Origin: DATMBF01 sp035559595 | Lineage (GTDB): Bacteria; Bacteroidota; Ignavibacteria; UBA10030 | Assembly: GCA_035559595.1 (NCBI GenBank) | Contig: DATMBF010000006.1 | Span: 24,600-88,599, forward strand | Direction: 5' to 3' | DNA: 64,000 nucleotides | In this document: one piece after another, positions 45,671 through 53,857 of the stretch | How positions within the stretch are numbered: position 1 is the stretch's first letter | Layout of the letters: each line of letters starts with the position of its first letter | Notes under the pieces: model-generated | What the model saw: only the letters and a program-made list of their open reading frames with translations | Told to the model about the DNA's origin: nothing | The model's database searches: none | Position numbers and translations under genes: made by a program

Positions 45671-48652
45671 GTGAGGACTCCCACACTACTTCTCGTATCT
45701 CTTCTTTCTCTTCCGACGGTTAGAGCAAGCGACTTCAAACCTTCTCCTGCCGACGTTCAAATCTCCGTCCTCACCCTTACTCCTCTGGAGGTTAATCCCG
45801 GAAGCATCGTTGCTCTCTCGTTGAAAGTCTCAAACACTTCTTCTCGGTCGACGCACATTGAACCAACGATTGCCTTGCCACAGTACTGGAGACTTCTCAC
45901 ACGCGAGGCACCTTTTGACCTTGGAGAGGGTCAGGAAGAGTTGCGGTTGATCAGCGTATCGATCCCTGCTACTACTCCGGCTGGAGAGTTTCAGATCGTT
46001 TATGCGATCCGTGTATCGGGAAGCGCTCAAGCGATTTCGGTTTCGATTCCGCTTCGTGTCAAGACCGTTCTTCAGGTTGATGTTCAGGTCCTTGAAACCC
46101 CGAAATTTGTCAATGCCGGCTCCAGTTTTTACACCTCTTTTCTCGTCACCAATACGGGCAATGCCAGGAGTCGGTTTTTCCTGAAGATCCGAAGCTCCCT
46201 TGGCTGGAGCGTAACACTTGATCATCCTTCGTTCGAGCTTCATACACGCGAGGGTCAACAGATTATTGCCTCGGTAAAAACTGATGATGCACTCTCTCTT
46301 AAGGTGCCGCACGTTCTTGAACTTGAGATCTTTGCCGAGGGAGATAGCATTGCGCGAGGGCGAGTTTTTGCATCCACCGAGATCATCCCACGACCCGCCG
46401 GCAGTGAAGCCTTGTATCATGAACTTCCGCTACAAGCGCGTGTTCGTGGATTGTCCGACGGGCGAACCTACTTCCAGCAGTACGAACTGACTGGCTCCGG
46501 GAGTTTCTCCGAGCGTAAGACCGATAGAATCGATTTCCTCTTTCGATTACCACAGACACAACCCAGATCAATTCTCGGTCTGCGGGATGAGTACCGCGTT
46601 CGATATCAGACAGCGGGGCTGGAAGTTTATGCAGGCGACTGGGGTTATACGTTATCTCCCTTAACCGAATTCGGACGCCTTGCGACGGGGGCAGGCGGCC
46701 AGGTGAACATGAGCGGCTTCTCCATCGGCGGTTATTACAATCAGACGCGCTGGTTTCAACCAAAACAGGAGCAGATTGCCGGGTTTCTCACGTATGAGCC
46801 GCACCAATCGGCACAGTTCGCCTTGAACTATCTCCGAAGAGAAGATCAAACAACAAGCGATGTTGGCTCCGTCAGGGTAAATGTGAGACCGCTCGGCGAC
46901 CTTCTTGCTGATGTTGAGTATGCCGTGAGCAAATCGGGCAGCACCACGGATCAGGCCTATTCATTACGGGCGCGAGGAATACACTCCTGGCTTCGCTACG
47001 ACCTGCACCATGTGAACGCCGGTGCCAGGTACACCGGCTACTATCGCGATTTGCGATTCACATCGGTCAATGCCACAGTCTTCCCGGTCCAGCGTGTCAG
47101 AATTGAAGCCTCCTTCCGATCCGAAGCGAGAAATCTCAAGGGCGACACAAGTTTGCATTTCGGACCGCGCACAGAGTTCTACCAGGTTGGCGTGGGCTTC
47201 CTGAACCTTGCTTCACTTCACTACCGATCCAGCGCGCAGGAGGACCTGTTGGCCTTTGCTCCATACAAACGACGTGAAGAGGTCGTCCAGCTTCGGTTAT
47301 CTCAGAAGTTTTCGTCACTCGACATGTTCGTGAGTCTGGATCGCGGAATCACGCGCGATCTGCTGACCAGCAATCGCTTCCCGGCTGATCGCTATGCTTT
47401 GTTCTCGACATTCTCTCCGTCTTCGGTGCAGAATTACACGCTCTCGATTGATTACGCAACCGAACAGAGCCCGTTCACTTCGCAAGAGCAGCGACGTCTC
47501 TCGGGAAACTTTTCTGCCTGGCTCCTCCTCTGGCAGGCAACGCAAATGCAGATGACGGTCTATCGGAGCCAGATTCTTTCGCCGGTCAAACAACAGTTCT
47601 CCACCATCGACGCGTCGGTGGAACATCTCTTTCCATTTCACCATCGGCTGATTTTCCGCATTCGGCAAAATGTGTTCGACCAGGCAACCGAACGGGATCG
47701 CGGATACTCTCTCGAGTATGTCGTTCCGATCGGTGTTCCGGTAAAACGCCTCTCGAGCACAGGAATTCTGAAGGGAAAGGTTCTTGATGAGGAGGGACGA
47801 CCACTCTCCGGAGTTCTCTTGAATGCGGGGCCCAGCGCCGCTATGACGGAACGGGATGGCTCATTCACATTTCCGCCATTATCCCCCGGACCTGTTTACC
47901 TCATTCTCGACAAATCAAGCATCGGACTGGACAAGGTTCCCCTGCAGTCGCTTCCGATGGAGATTCCCATACGCGGCGGCGACGAATCATCGATCGAGTT
48001 ACGGATAGTGAGGAGCGGGACAATTCGCGGTAGGGTTTCCCTTTTTGCTTTTCCTGAAGGAATGAAGGAGGGGGATTCTGTCCGGTACGTTGCCGCAGGC
48101 GGTCACACAGGGATGGCACTGGAGCTTTCGAACGGCATCGAGATTCATCGTCGCGTCAGTGACAGTCGCGGGCAATTTGTTTTTGCGGACCTCCGGCCCG
48201 GCGTGTGGACATTGAAAGCATTCGATTATTCCCTCCCCGCCAATCATCTCATCGAGCGGGATACCTTTCGCGTTGAGCTTAAGCCGGGGACTCAGGCGGA
48301 TCTGGACATTAGAGTCTTGCCGCAACGGCGGACAATCCGTGTGATTGAGGAAGGTACGATCATTCAGCAGGAACAACCGCGGCAACCACCCCCGGCGCAA
48401 TCAGATTGCTTCATCATTCCCCTCTCTGATCAATCCGGATTCTTGCTACAGATCTCCTCGTGGCAAACACGCACGAAGGCGGAATCAATCGCTCGCATCG
48501 CAAAAGAGAAATCGAAGTTTGATTCTTCAATCGAGCGTGCCAATGTTCGAGGCCTTGGTCCCCGCTACCGTGTGCATCTCGGAACCTTCAAGACTCAAGC
48601 CGAGGCAGAGGCAATGTGCCAGTTCCTGCGACAGTTCGAAGAGCTGCGATAG
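45671..48652 (+). CDS. Large usher-like outer-membrane protein with Ig, barrel, CarboxypepD_reg and SPOR parts
   Basis: 993 residues. Signal peptide to about 20. Two NEW3/COG1470-like Ig domains (about 25-235, SPADVQISVLTLTPLEVNPGS). A long beta-strand region (about 245-690) with a Tyr/Arg/Phe pattern of an outer-membrane barrel. Carboxypeptidase-regulatory-like domains (about 697-770, GKVLDEEGRPLSGVLL; and about 775-880). A C-terminal SPOR domain (about 920-993, GFLLQISSWQTRTKAESIA, YRVHLGTFKTQAEAEAM) that usually binds denuded peptidoglycan. The start is GTG at 45671, 6 nt after the chaperone stop. Placed and built like an usher, but I see no direct usher signature. Confidence 0.65.
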   Translation: MRTPTLLLVSLLSLPTVRASDFKPSPADVQISVLTLTPLEVNPGSIVALSLKVSNTSSRSTHIEPTIALPQYWRLLTREAPFDLGEGQEELRLISVSIPATTPAGEFQIVYAIRVSGSAQAISVSIPLRVKTVLQVDVQVLETPKFVNAGSSFYTSFLVTNTGNARSRFFLKIRSSLGWSVTLDHPSFELHTREGQQIIASVKTDDALSLKVPHVLELEIFAEGDSIARGRVFASTEIIPRPAGSEALYHELPLQARVRGLSDGRTYFQQYELTGSGSFSERKTDRIDFLFRLPQTQPRSILGLRDEYRVRYQTAGLEVYAGDWGYTLSPLTEFGRLATGAGGQVNMSGFSIGGYYNQTRWFQPKQEQIAGFLTYEPHQSAQFALNYLRREDQTTSDVGSVRVNVRPLGDLLADVEYAVSKSGSTTDQAYSLRARGIHSWLRYDLHHVNAGARYTGYYRDLRFTSVNATVFPVQRVRIEASFRSEARNLKGDTSLHFGPRTEFYQVGVGFLNLASLHYRSSAQEDLLAFAPYKRREEVVQLRLSQKFSSLDMFVSLDRGITRDLLTSNRFPADRYALFSTFSPSSVQNYTLSIDYATEQSPFTSQEQRRLSGNFSAWLLLWQATQMQMTVYRSQILSPVKQQFSTIDASVEHLFPFHHRLIFRIRQNVFDQATERDRGYSLEYVVPIGVPVKRLSSTGILKGKVLDEEGRPLSGVLLNAGPSAAMTERDGSFTFPPLSPGPVYLILDKSSIGLDKVPLQSLPMEIPIRGGDESSIELRIVRSGTIRGRVSLFAFPEGMKEGDSVRYVAAGGHTGMALELSNGIEIHRRVSDSRGQFVFADLRPGVWTLKAFDYSLPANHLIERDTFRVELKPGTQADLDIRVLPQRRTIRVIEEGTIIQQEQPRQPPPAQSDCFIIPLSDQSGFLLQISSWQTRTKAESIARIAKEKSKFDSSIERANVRGLGPRYRVHLGTFKTQAEAEAMCQFLRQFEELR

Positions 48653-48776
48653 CCTTTCCTTGTAGAAACTACATTCTTTTTAGCCTGCCTCTCTCTCCCG
48701 GTCGCAATCGACCAATCTAACCTCTTGTATTTCAATAGCTTAGGCGGTTTTCTCCGGAGTCTCCCTCCTGTGCATC

Positions 48777-48792
48777 TGGCATCCTTATTGAG
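48777..48792 (+). promoter_or_regulatory. Sigma-54 (-24/-12) promoter of subunit F
   Basis: TGGCATCCTTATTGAG: TGGCAT, then TTGA at the same spacing as the promoter at 42665, sharing the same non-consensus A after TTG. It lies 94 nt before the ATG at 48871. Confidence 0.55.
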
Positions 48793-48870
48793 CGTATTAG
48801 GGAAACAATGACCACGAAAACACCGAGCTTGACAATGCAAACAGCAATCCGTTATCTTAGGCAAATCGAA

Positions 48871-49350
48871 ATGAAGAGATCCCTCACGATAGCAGTATTC
48901 ATTCTCGTCTCATCCGTTACCCTTAAAGCTCAAGCAACTGCAACACAATCTCTTCTTCTTGAAGTCAAACCAGTCAGTAAGATCGCCGTTTCCGGTAATC
49001 CAGGGCCGCTGGTCATTAATGATGCCGTTGCTGGTGGCGATCTCGTTTCCGTAAGCGATAACAGCACAACCTACAGCTTGATGACGAATCTCCAGAGCAT
49101 GAAGATCGTCGCTTCGATTAACGCTCCGATGCCGGCAGGGACGCGATTGATGATCAATCTTGCAAGCTCGCGGGGGGTGAGTGCGGGGACCGTCGATCTC
49201 TCCCATGCCGTCGCGCCGGTCGATGTTGTTCGAGGTGTGAATAAAGGAGTGGAGCAGAACCAGCCGGTCACCTACATTTTCGCGGCGAACCCAGACGTCC
49301 AACACATTCCATCGGATTCACGAACGATCACATTGACGATTAGTGAATAA
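48871..49350 (+). CDS. Secreted pilin-like subunit F (paralogue of A)
   Basis: 159 residues. Signal peptide MKRSLTIAVFILVSSVTLKAQ, mature start ATATQSLLLEVKPVSKIAVSG, the conserved SVSDNSTTYSL, INLASSRGVSAGTVDLSHA, DVVRGVNKG and the end RTITLTISE. A clear paralogue of the gene at 42742. The ATG at 48871 is preferred because it starts the signal peptide; the ATG at 48808 with AGGGAAACA upstream is in frame and would add 21 residues. It has its own sigma-54-type promoter. Confidence 0.75.
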   Translation: MKRSLTIAVFILVSSVTLKAQATATQSLLLEVKPVSKIAVSGNPGPLVINDAVAGGDLVSVSDNSTTYSLMTNLQSMKIVASINAPMPAGTRLMINLASSRGVSAGTVDLSHAVAPVDVVRGVNKGVEQNQPVTYIFAANPDVQHIPSDSRTITLTISE

Positions 49351-49351
49351 C

Positions 49352-49657
49352 ATGCTCCGGGCTCTTGCCATAACACTTGCATCTTTGCTCATCGCCGCGA
49401 CCGGGTTTGCACAGGATCGCGTGAGCGCAACGCAGCAGGTTTCGTTTGCGGTGGTAAAAACGTATTCCCCTTCGATGATCCAGAAAGCAATTGAGACGAA
49501 GCAAAACCGTACGAAAACTCCACTAAACAGCTCGCCGGCGCCGCGGTTTAAAGTCACGCTTGAGACAGAGGTCGAGCAGCATAGAGATATTGCTCACGTT
49601 TCCACACAACGCCCCTCCGCTTTTCAAAAAGCAACCATCATTACCGTCACTGATTGA
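49352..49657 (+). CDS. Small secreted protein G related to the subunits
   Basis: 101 residues. Signal peptide MLRALAITLASLLIAATGFAQ, then DRVSATQQVSFAVVKTY, which matches the donor-strand-like start of subunits A and F (SATQTVSLAV). The middle is short, polar and basic (IETKQNRTKTPLNSSPAP), and it ends ATIITVTD. It begins one base after the stop of subunit F. Too short for the full Ig domain, so it may be a terminator or anchor subunit, or a decayed copy. Confidence 0.6.
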   Translation: MLRALAITLASLLIAATGFAQDRVSATQQVSFAVVKTYSPSMIQKAIETKQNRTKTPLNSSPAPRFKVTLETEVEQHRDIAHVSTQRPSAFQKATIITVTD

Positions 49658-49677
49658 CGAGCGTTTTCACACCCTCA

Positions 49678-50580
49678 TCAGTGCCACGCTGTTTCGACTC
49701 CGAAGATCACTCCCAATAAGTCCCCGAAGAAGTACGTCGCAACTGCCGTCCCCAGCAGTAAGAGCGTATTCTCAAGGACTTCCCGTTTGAAGTTCGTTTC
49801 ATTCACAACGGAGACATAGAAGGTGAAGCTCATACTCATGAGCACGGCGAGGATGACGGAGACAGAAAACGCGACCACCATGGATTCGGTAAGAAAATAG
49901 GGCGCGGCGAGAAGGATGACGGCAAGAAGGTACGAACCGCTGGTGATGAATGCAGAAGTGAGGGGCGACTTCCTGACTTCACTTTTCGCCTTGAGATAGG
50001 CCGCAACGCCCATCGAAATGCAGGCCGCAAAACCGACGACCAAGCCCGCAATGCCCGCTACAAGCGTCGATCCCATCACACCAAGAAACCCCGCATGAAC
50101 GCCCGTGATTTCGATAATGGCGTCAGACAAACCGAGCGCTACGAAACCAATGTAGCGCACGATCGCCTCATCGACTTGCGACATAAAGTAGCTTTCATGC
50201 TCCTCTTCATCTTTGATGATCGCTTTCAGCCGTTTTCGCTTTGCCGAATCGAGATGGTCCCACCATTTCTCGTATTGCTCGACGACTTCCCTTTCATGAA
50301 GCTCCAGGAACTTCATGGTGAACGTCAATCCCAGAATCCTGCGCATGAACAGGAGGAAGCGGAGATACCACCGGTTAACCTCCCTGGCTTCCTGTCCGGC
50401 AATGCCTTTCCAGAATCGATAATGGTCCCCCTCAGTTTGGGCGAGCTTCAGGAGCAGTTTTTTGCGCTGACCGTTGTTCTCGATTTGGGCAAGAGCTTCG
50501 TACACCGCGCTGTCGAGGTATTCGTCGTTAAGAAACTCCGTTGCCTGTTGAACGAGTGCCGGATCTGTTTTTGTTTTCAT
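49678..50580 (-). CDS. Ferritin-like domain fused to VIT1/CCC1 transporter (MbfA-like)
   Basis: 300 residues. The N-terminal ferritin-like (rubrerythrin-type) four-helix domain (about 1-135) carries diiron ligands in YEALAQIENN and KLAQTEGDHYRFW, then HEREVVEQYE and DEEEHE. The C-terminal part (about 140-300) has five membrane helices of the VIT1 type: VALGLSDAIIEITGVHAGFLGVMG, AACISMGVAAYLKAKSE. Related MbfA proteins export iron; the same role is likely. ATG at 50580 with GGGAG upstream. Confidence 0.87.
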   Translation of the reverse strand: MKTKTDPALVQQATEFLNDEYLDSAVYEALAQIENNGQRKKLLLKLAQTEGDHYRFWKGIAGQEAREVNRWYLRFLLFMRRILGLTFTMKFLELHEREVVEQYEKWWDHLDSAKRKRLKAIIKDEEEHESYFMSQVDEAIVRYIGFVALGLSDAIIEITGVHAGFLGVMGSTLVAGIAGLVVGFAACISMGVAAYLKAKSEVRKSPLTSAFITSGSYLLAVILLAAPYFLTESMVVAFSVSVILAVLMSMSFTFYVSVVNETNFKREVLENTLLLLGTAVATYFFGDLLGVIFGVETAWH

Positions 50581-50816
50581 CGATTCTCCCTCTGTAAGTC
50601 TCTGTGAGCACAAGGCAATATAGTGAAAGAAGAGTCCAAGAACATACGCAGAGTATGCTTGGTTCGCCCCTCAAGAACGCGACACTAGTGCTGTGAAGTT
50701 TGAATGTTTTTCGTATATTCGTGCCTGTAAGTTCGCAACTGCAAACACAAGGAACAATTAGCCAACAACCATTAACGAATAACATTCTTCATATCGCGTA
50801 GCTTCGGCTGCTGTCT

Positions 50817-50969
50817 TGGTCTGAAAACGTGGAAATTTTCAACCAAACAAGATAGAGCCACGCTGCGCCCCGAAAGGGGCGTGGCTGGTGTATCCTTTGT
50901 TTGGTGGGCATCCACGTGCCTCAGACCAGAGGGTCATCGGTTTCACGCCCTTTGTTTTTTCTGAGGCAC
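50817..50969 (+). other. Large foldable element with alternative pairings, upstream of the R-M operon
   Basis: The 493-nt gap between the ferritin/VIT gene and the next gene holds a near-continuous imperfect hairpin, 50817-50928. Outer stem: TGGTCTGA/TCAGACCA and ACGTGG/CCACGT. Middle stem: ACCAAACAA/TTGTTTGGT (9 bp, perfect). Then GATA/TATC, AGCCAC/GTGGCT and an apical GCCCC-GAAA-GGGGC tetraloop hairpin. A second perfect 10-bp pair, GTGCCTCAGA (50916-50925) with TCTGAGGCAC (50960-50969), competes with the outer stem. It may be a leader RNA, an ncRNA or a palindromic mobile element. I see no gene in it; the minus-strand frame across it is likely spurious. Confidence 0.5.
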
Positions 50970-51073
50970 TTGAGTTATAACCCGCCGCAAACGATTCAGC
51001 CGATCTTGTAGGGCAACGAGTCCCGTCGCCCAACAGCACTCCGAAGCTCCGGCCTTTTCCCTAAGCGGAGCTT

Positions 51074-51442
51074 ATGTCCCAGCCTCGATACGACCAACAC
51101 GGTCGCTTACTTTCCGACGCAGAATTCATCCAGCGCATAGCTGAAGCGGTGGCAGCCAATGTCATCGCACACTACGAGTGTGGCTTCACGAAAGACGATC
51201 TGAAAATCGGAGTGACGCCGGAAGGGTGCATCGTCGCCACCGAGAAGACCTATTTCGAAACACCTATCCCCAACCGACTCTCTCAGGAAGAATTTCAACG
51301 CTTAGGCAATACGCTCGCCGCTCTACTTGACTCGATTGATGCGCGGACGATTGATACGGAGACGATTGGACGGATTAAGCAGGAGAATAATGTGGAGCAT
51401 AAGAAAAAAGCGATTGAGGACGCAACAAAGGAAAAGCAATGA
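51074..51442 (+). CDS. Small accessory protein of the restriction-modification operon, unknown function
   Basis: 122-residue soluble protein, no signal peptide. Helical N-terminus (SDAEFIQRIAEAVAANVIAHYECGF), a small beta segment (KIGVTPEGCIVATEKTYFETP), and a charged C-terminal tail (KQENNVEHKKKAIEDATKEKQ). Its stop overlaps the mod ATG as ATGA (51439-51442), so it belongs to the R-M operon. I recognise no family. It could be a regulator or a third subunit. Confidence 0.65.
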   Translation: MSQPRYDQHGRLLSDAEFIQRIAEAVAANVIAHYECGFTKDDLKIGVTPEGCIVATEKTYFETPIPNRLSQEEFQRLGNTLAALLDSIDARTIDTETIGRIKQENNVEHKKKAIEDATKEKQ

Positions 51443-53856
51443 CCAAAGAACAGCGTTTCTACTCAGCCCTCAAAGACCTCTTCATCGGTGCCAAGGTAGA
51501 AGGTGAATCAGGTTACATTAACCTGATGAAGATCAAATCCCGTTACTTTGAGAAAGGGGTCTTTCCCAGGCTTCAAGATGACATTGAGAAAGCTCTCGCG
51601 CTGTTTCCACACTTCAGAGAAGAACTTTTCGACAAGCTTTATAGCTTCTTTAGCCGCTACTTCAGCGAGTCCGGCTCAATCTACTTTCGCTACACCCCAC
51701 TGGATCAAAACGTCTATGAAAAGGTCTATACGGATGATAAGGATGTGATGCTCTTCTGGAAAACGCACATGCTTTACTATGTCAAAACTGACCGACTTTT
51801 CAAGAGCATGGATGTGGAGATCGAAGGTCAGAAATTCTTTTTTGATGTTTCCACGCTGGAGCACAAGAAAGCGAACGAGAAGCGAGATATCATTTACAGC
51901 TTTAAGGAAAAACGGAAGGATGGCATAGTCAGCTTTACTGTACAGTACTCCGAAAAGGGTAAGAAGACAAAATTCGATCAAATTCAAAAGGCTTTAAAAA
52001 AGGCCGGACTGAAGCTGAGCGAGGACATCCTGAAACGCGCCTTCCGTGTTTTCGAGCGACAGAGCGAAGTAGACTATTTCATCAACAAGAATGCAAAAGC
52101 ATTTCTGGAGGAGCAATTCGATCTCTGGCTGTACCAGTACGTATTTTCCGGCGAAACCCAATGGACGGAGACCCGGATTAAGCAACTCCAAACGCTGAAA
52201 GACATTGCTCGCAAGATCATCGCCTTCATTAGCCAGTTTGAAGATGAGTTGGTGAAGATTTGGAACAAGCCGAAGTTTGTTCTCAACTCCAATTACGTCA
52301 TCACGCTGGACAGAATTGCCGAGAAAGACATCTCCATTGTTGAAAAACTGATCAAGCATAAAGGCTTCAAAGAGCAGATAAGCGAGTGGAAAGACCTTGG
52401 TATTGTCGAAGGGAATTTCAAGCCGAGAGAGATCATAGAAACTGATTTGGGCGGGAAACACCTGACAGAAGAATGGCAACATTTGCCGATTGACACAAAG
52501 TATTTCAAGGATTTGGAGCATGATATTATCGGTTTGTTTGACAATCTCGACAAAGCATTAGATGGGTGGCTGATAAAGAGTGAGAATTATCAGGCGCTAA
52601 ATACAATAGAAAAAAAATTCGCGGAACGTATACAAGTTTGCTATATCGACCCGCCATACAATACGGAAAAGGAGTCCTTCAATTATTCTGATAGATTCAA
52701 TCGAGCCTCCTGGGCAACAATGCTGGACAACAGGATCGAAATTGTTTATAGACTATTGAACCACAAAGGAAGTATCAACGTGCAAGTAGACTTCCATGAA
52801 ACGGCGACCCTGAGATTTATCTTGGACAAGAATTTCAAGGAGGAAAATTTTCTCAACGAAATTATCTGGAGAATTGGTTGGCTATCAGGTTTCAAAACTG
52901 CTGGGGATAAATACGCTCGAAATCACGAAACCATTTGGTTTTACAGAAAAAGCAAAGAAGCACCGTTCAGCGGTAAAGCGTTGGATGTTCATTACAAGAC
53001 AGTCAAACCGTCAAAGGCACAGATTCAACAAATAAACAGCTTTGTGAGAGCGATATGCTCGTCCGTAGACATAAAGCCCGAAAAAGTGGAATGGGTAATC
53101 AAAGCGCAAGATGGTACAATTGTCAAAGCTGCAAGTCGTGGTGAGGGAAAAGAGGGGGTATACCCAGCCGAGGATGTTTGGAATGCAAGCGAGTACGATG
53201 ATCTAAATTCCATCATGATCATGAGTTACAGTGATGAAAAAGTCGGGGATTTTCTTACTCAAAAGCCTGAAAAACTTCTTCAACGGGTTATTGAGGCTTC
53301 TTCCGGGAGAGGAGACATAGTTATGGATTTCTTTCTCGGAACCGGAACTACCTGTGCCGCGGCTCATAAGCTTGGCAGGAGATGGATTGGAATCGAAATG
53401 GCTGAGTATTTACAGACAAAAGCACTTCCACGCCAAAAACAAGTAATAGCAGCAAGAGGTAATAATGAACCTTGCGGAATATCAAAGCGAGTCAAATGGC
53501 AAGGCGGTGGCTTCTTCAAGTACTACGAGCTGGAACAATACGAAGATGTCCTCAAGCGTGTTGCCTATGATGATGCGGACCTTTTCAATGACCCCAATCA
53601 GGACCCCTACCACCAATACGTCTTCCTTCGCGATCTCAAAATGTTACAAGCCCTTGAAGTGGACTTGAAGCAGAATAAAGTCAAAGTTGATCTTTCAAAA
53701 CTCTACAAAAACATTGACATCGCTGAAACTCTCTCAAATCTCACCGGCAAGTGGATCAAGCGCATAACGCGGGATACAGTCGAGTTTGAGGATGGAGAAA
53801 AGATTGACCTGAAGAACTTGGACTACCGACTTATCAAGCCGCTTATCTGGTGGTAA
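51439..53856 (+). CDS. mod: Type III-like DNA methyltransferase (Mod)
   Basis: 805-residue modification subunit; recognises the site and methylates an adenine (N6) or cytosine (N4). The motif order is beta-class: the catalytic DPPYNT at residue 404 with SFNYSDRFNRASWATMLDNRI downstream, then a target-recognition region (about 440-620) and the SAM-binding FLGTGTT near 630. The 400-residue N-terminal part (YFRYTPLDQNVYEKVYTDD) is longer than in classical Mod proteins such as EcoP15I and I cannot place it. Res follows after one base. Confidence 0.9.
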   Translation: MTKEQRFYSALKDLFIGAKVEGESGYINLMKIKSRYFEKGVFPRLQDDIEKALALFPHFREELFDKLYSFFSRYFSESGSIYFRYTPLDQNVYEKVYTDDKDVMLFWKTHMLYYVKTDRLFKSMDVEIEGQKFFFDVSTLEHKKANEKRDIIYSFKEKRKDGIVSFTVQYSEKGKKTKFDQIQKALKKAGLKLSEDILKRAFRVFERQSEVDYFINKNAKAFLEEQFDLWLYQYVFSGETQWTETRIKQLQTLKDIARKIIAFISQFEDELVKIWNKPKFVLNSNYVITLDRIAEKDISIVEKLIKHKGFKEQISEWKDLGIVEGNFKPREIIETDLGGKHLTEEWQHLPIDTKYFKDLEHDIIGLFDNLDKALDGWLIKSENYQALNTIEKKFAERIQVCYIDPPYNTEKESFNYSDRFNRASWATMLDNRIEIVYRLLNHKGSINVQVDFHETATLRFILDKNFKEENFLNEIIWRIGWLSGFKTAGDKYARNHETIWFYRKSKEAPFSGKALDVHYKTVKPSKAQIQQINSFVRAICSSVDIKPEKVEWVIKAQDGTIVKAASRGEGKEGVYPAEDVWNASEYDDLNSIMIMSYSDEKVGDFLTQKPEKLLQRVIEASSGRGDIVMDFFLGTGTTCAAAHKLGRRWIGIEMAEYLQTKALPRQKQVIAARGNNEPCGISKRVKWQGGGFFKYYELEQYEDVLKRVAYDDADLFNDPNQDPYHQYVFLRDLKMLQALEVDLKQNKVKVDLSKLYKNIDIAETLSNLTGKWIKRITRDTVEFEDGEKIDLKNLDYRLIKPLIWW

Positions 53857-53857
53857 C

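Noticed and set aside
50817..50928. Integron attC-like site
   Set aside because: The fold is attC-like in size, but I do not see the conserved RYYYAAC/GTTRRRY ends, and there is no integrase or cassette array in the window.
50839..51039. 66-residue minus-strand open frame ending TSHAPFGAQRGSILFG
   Set aside because: It overlaps the large hairpin; the hairpin explains the sequence and there is no ribosome site.
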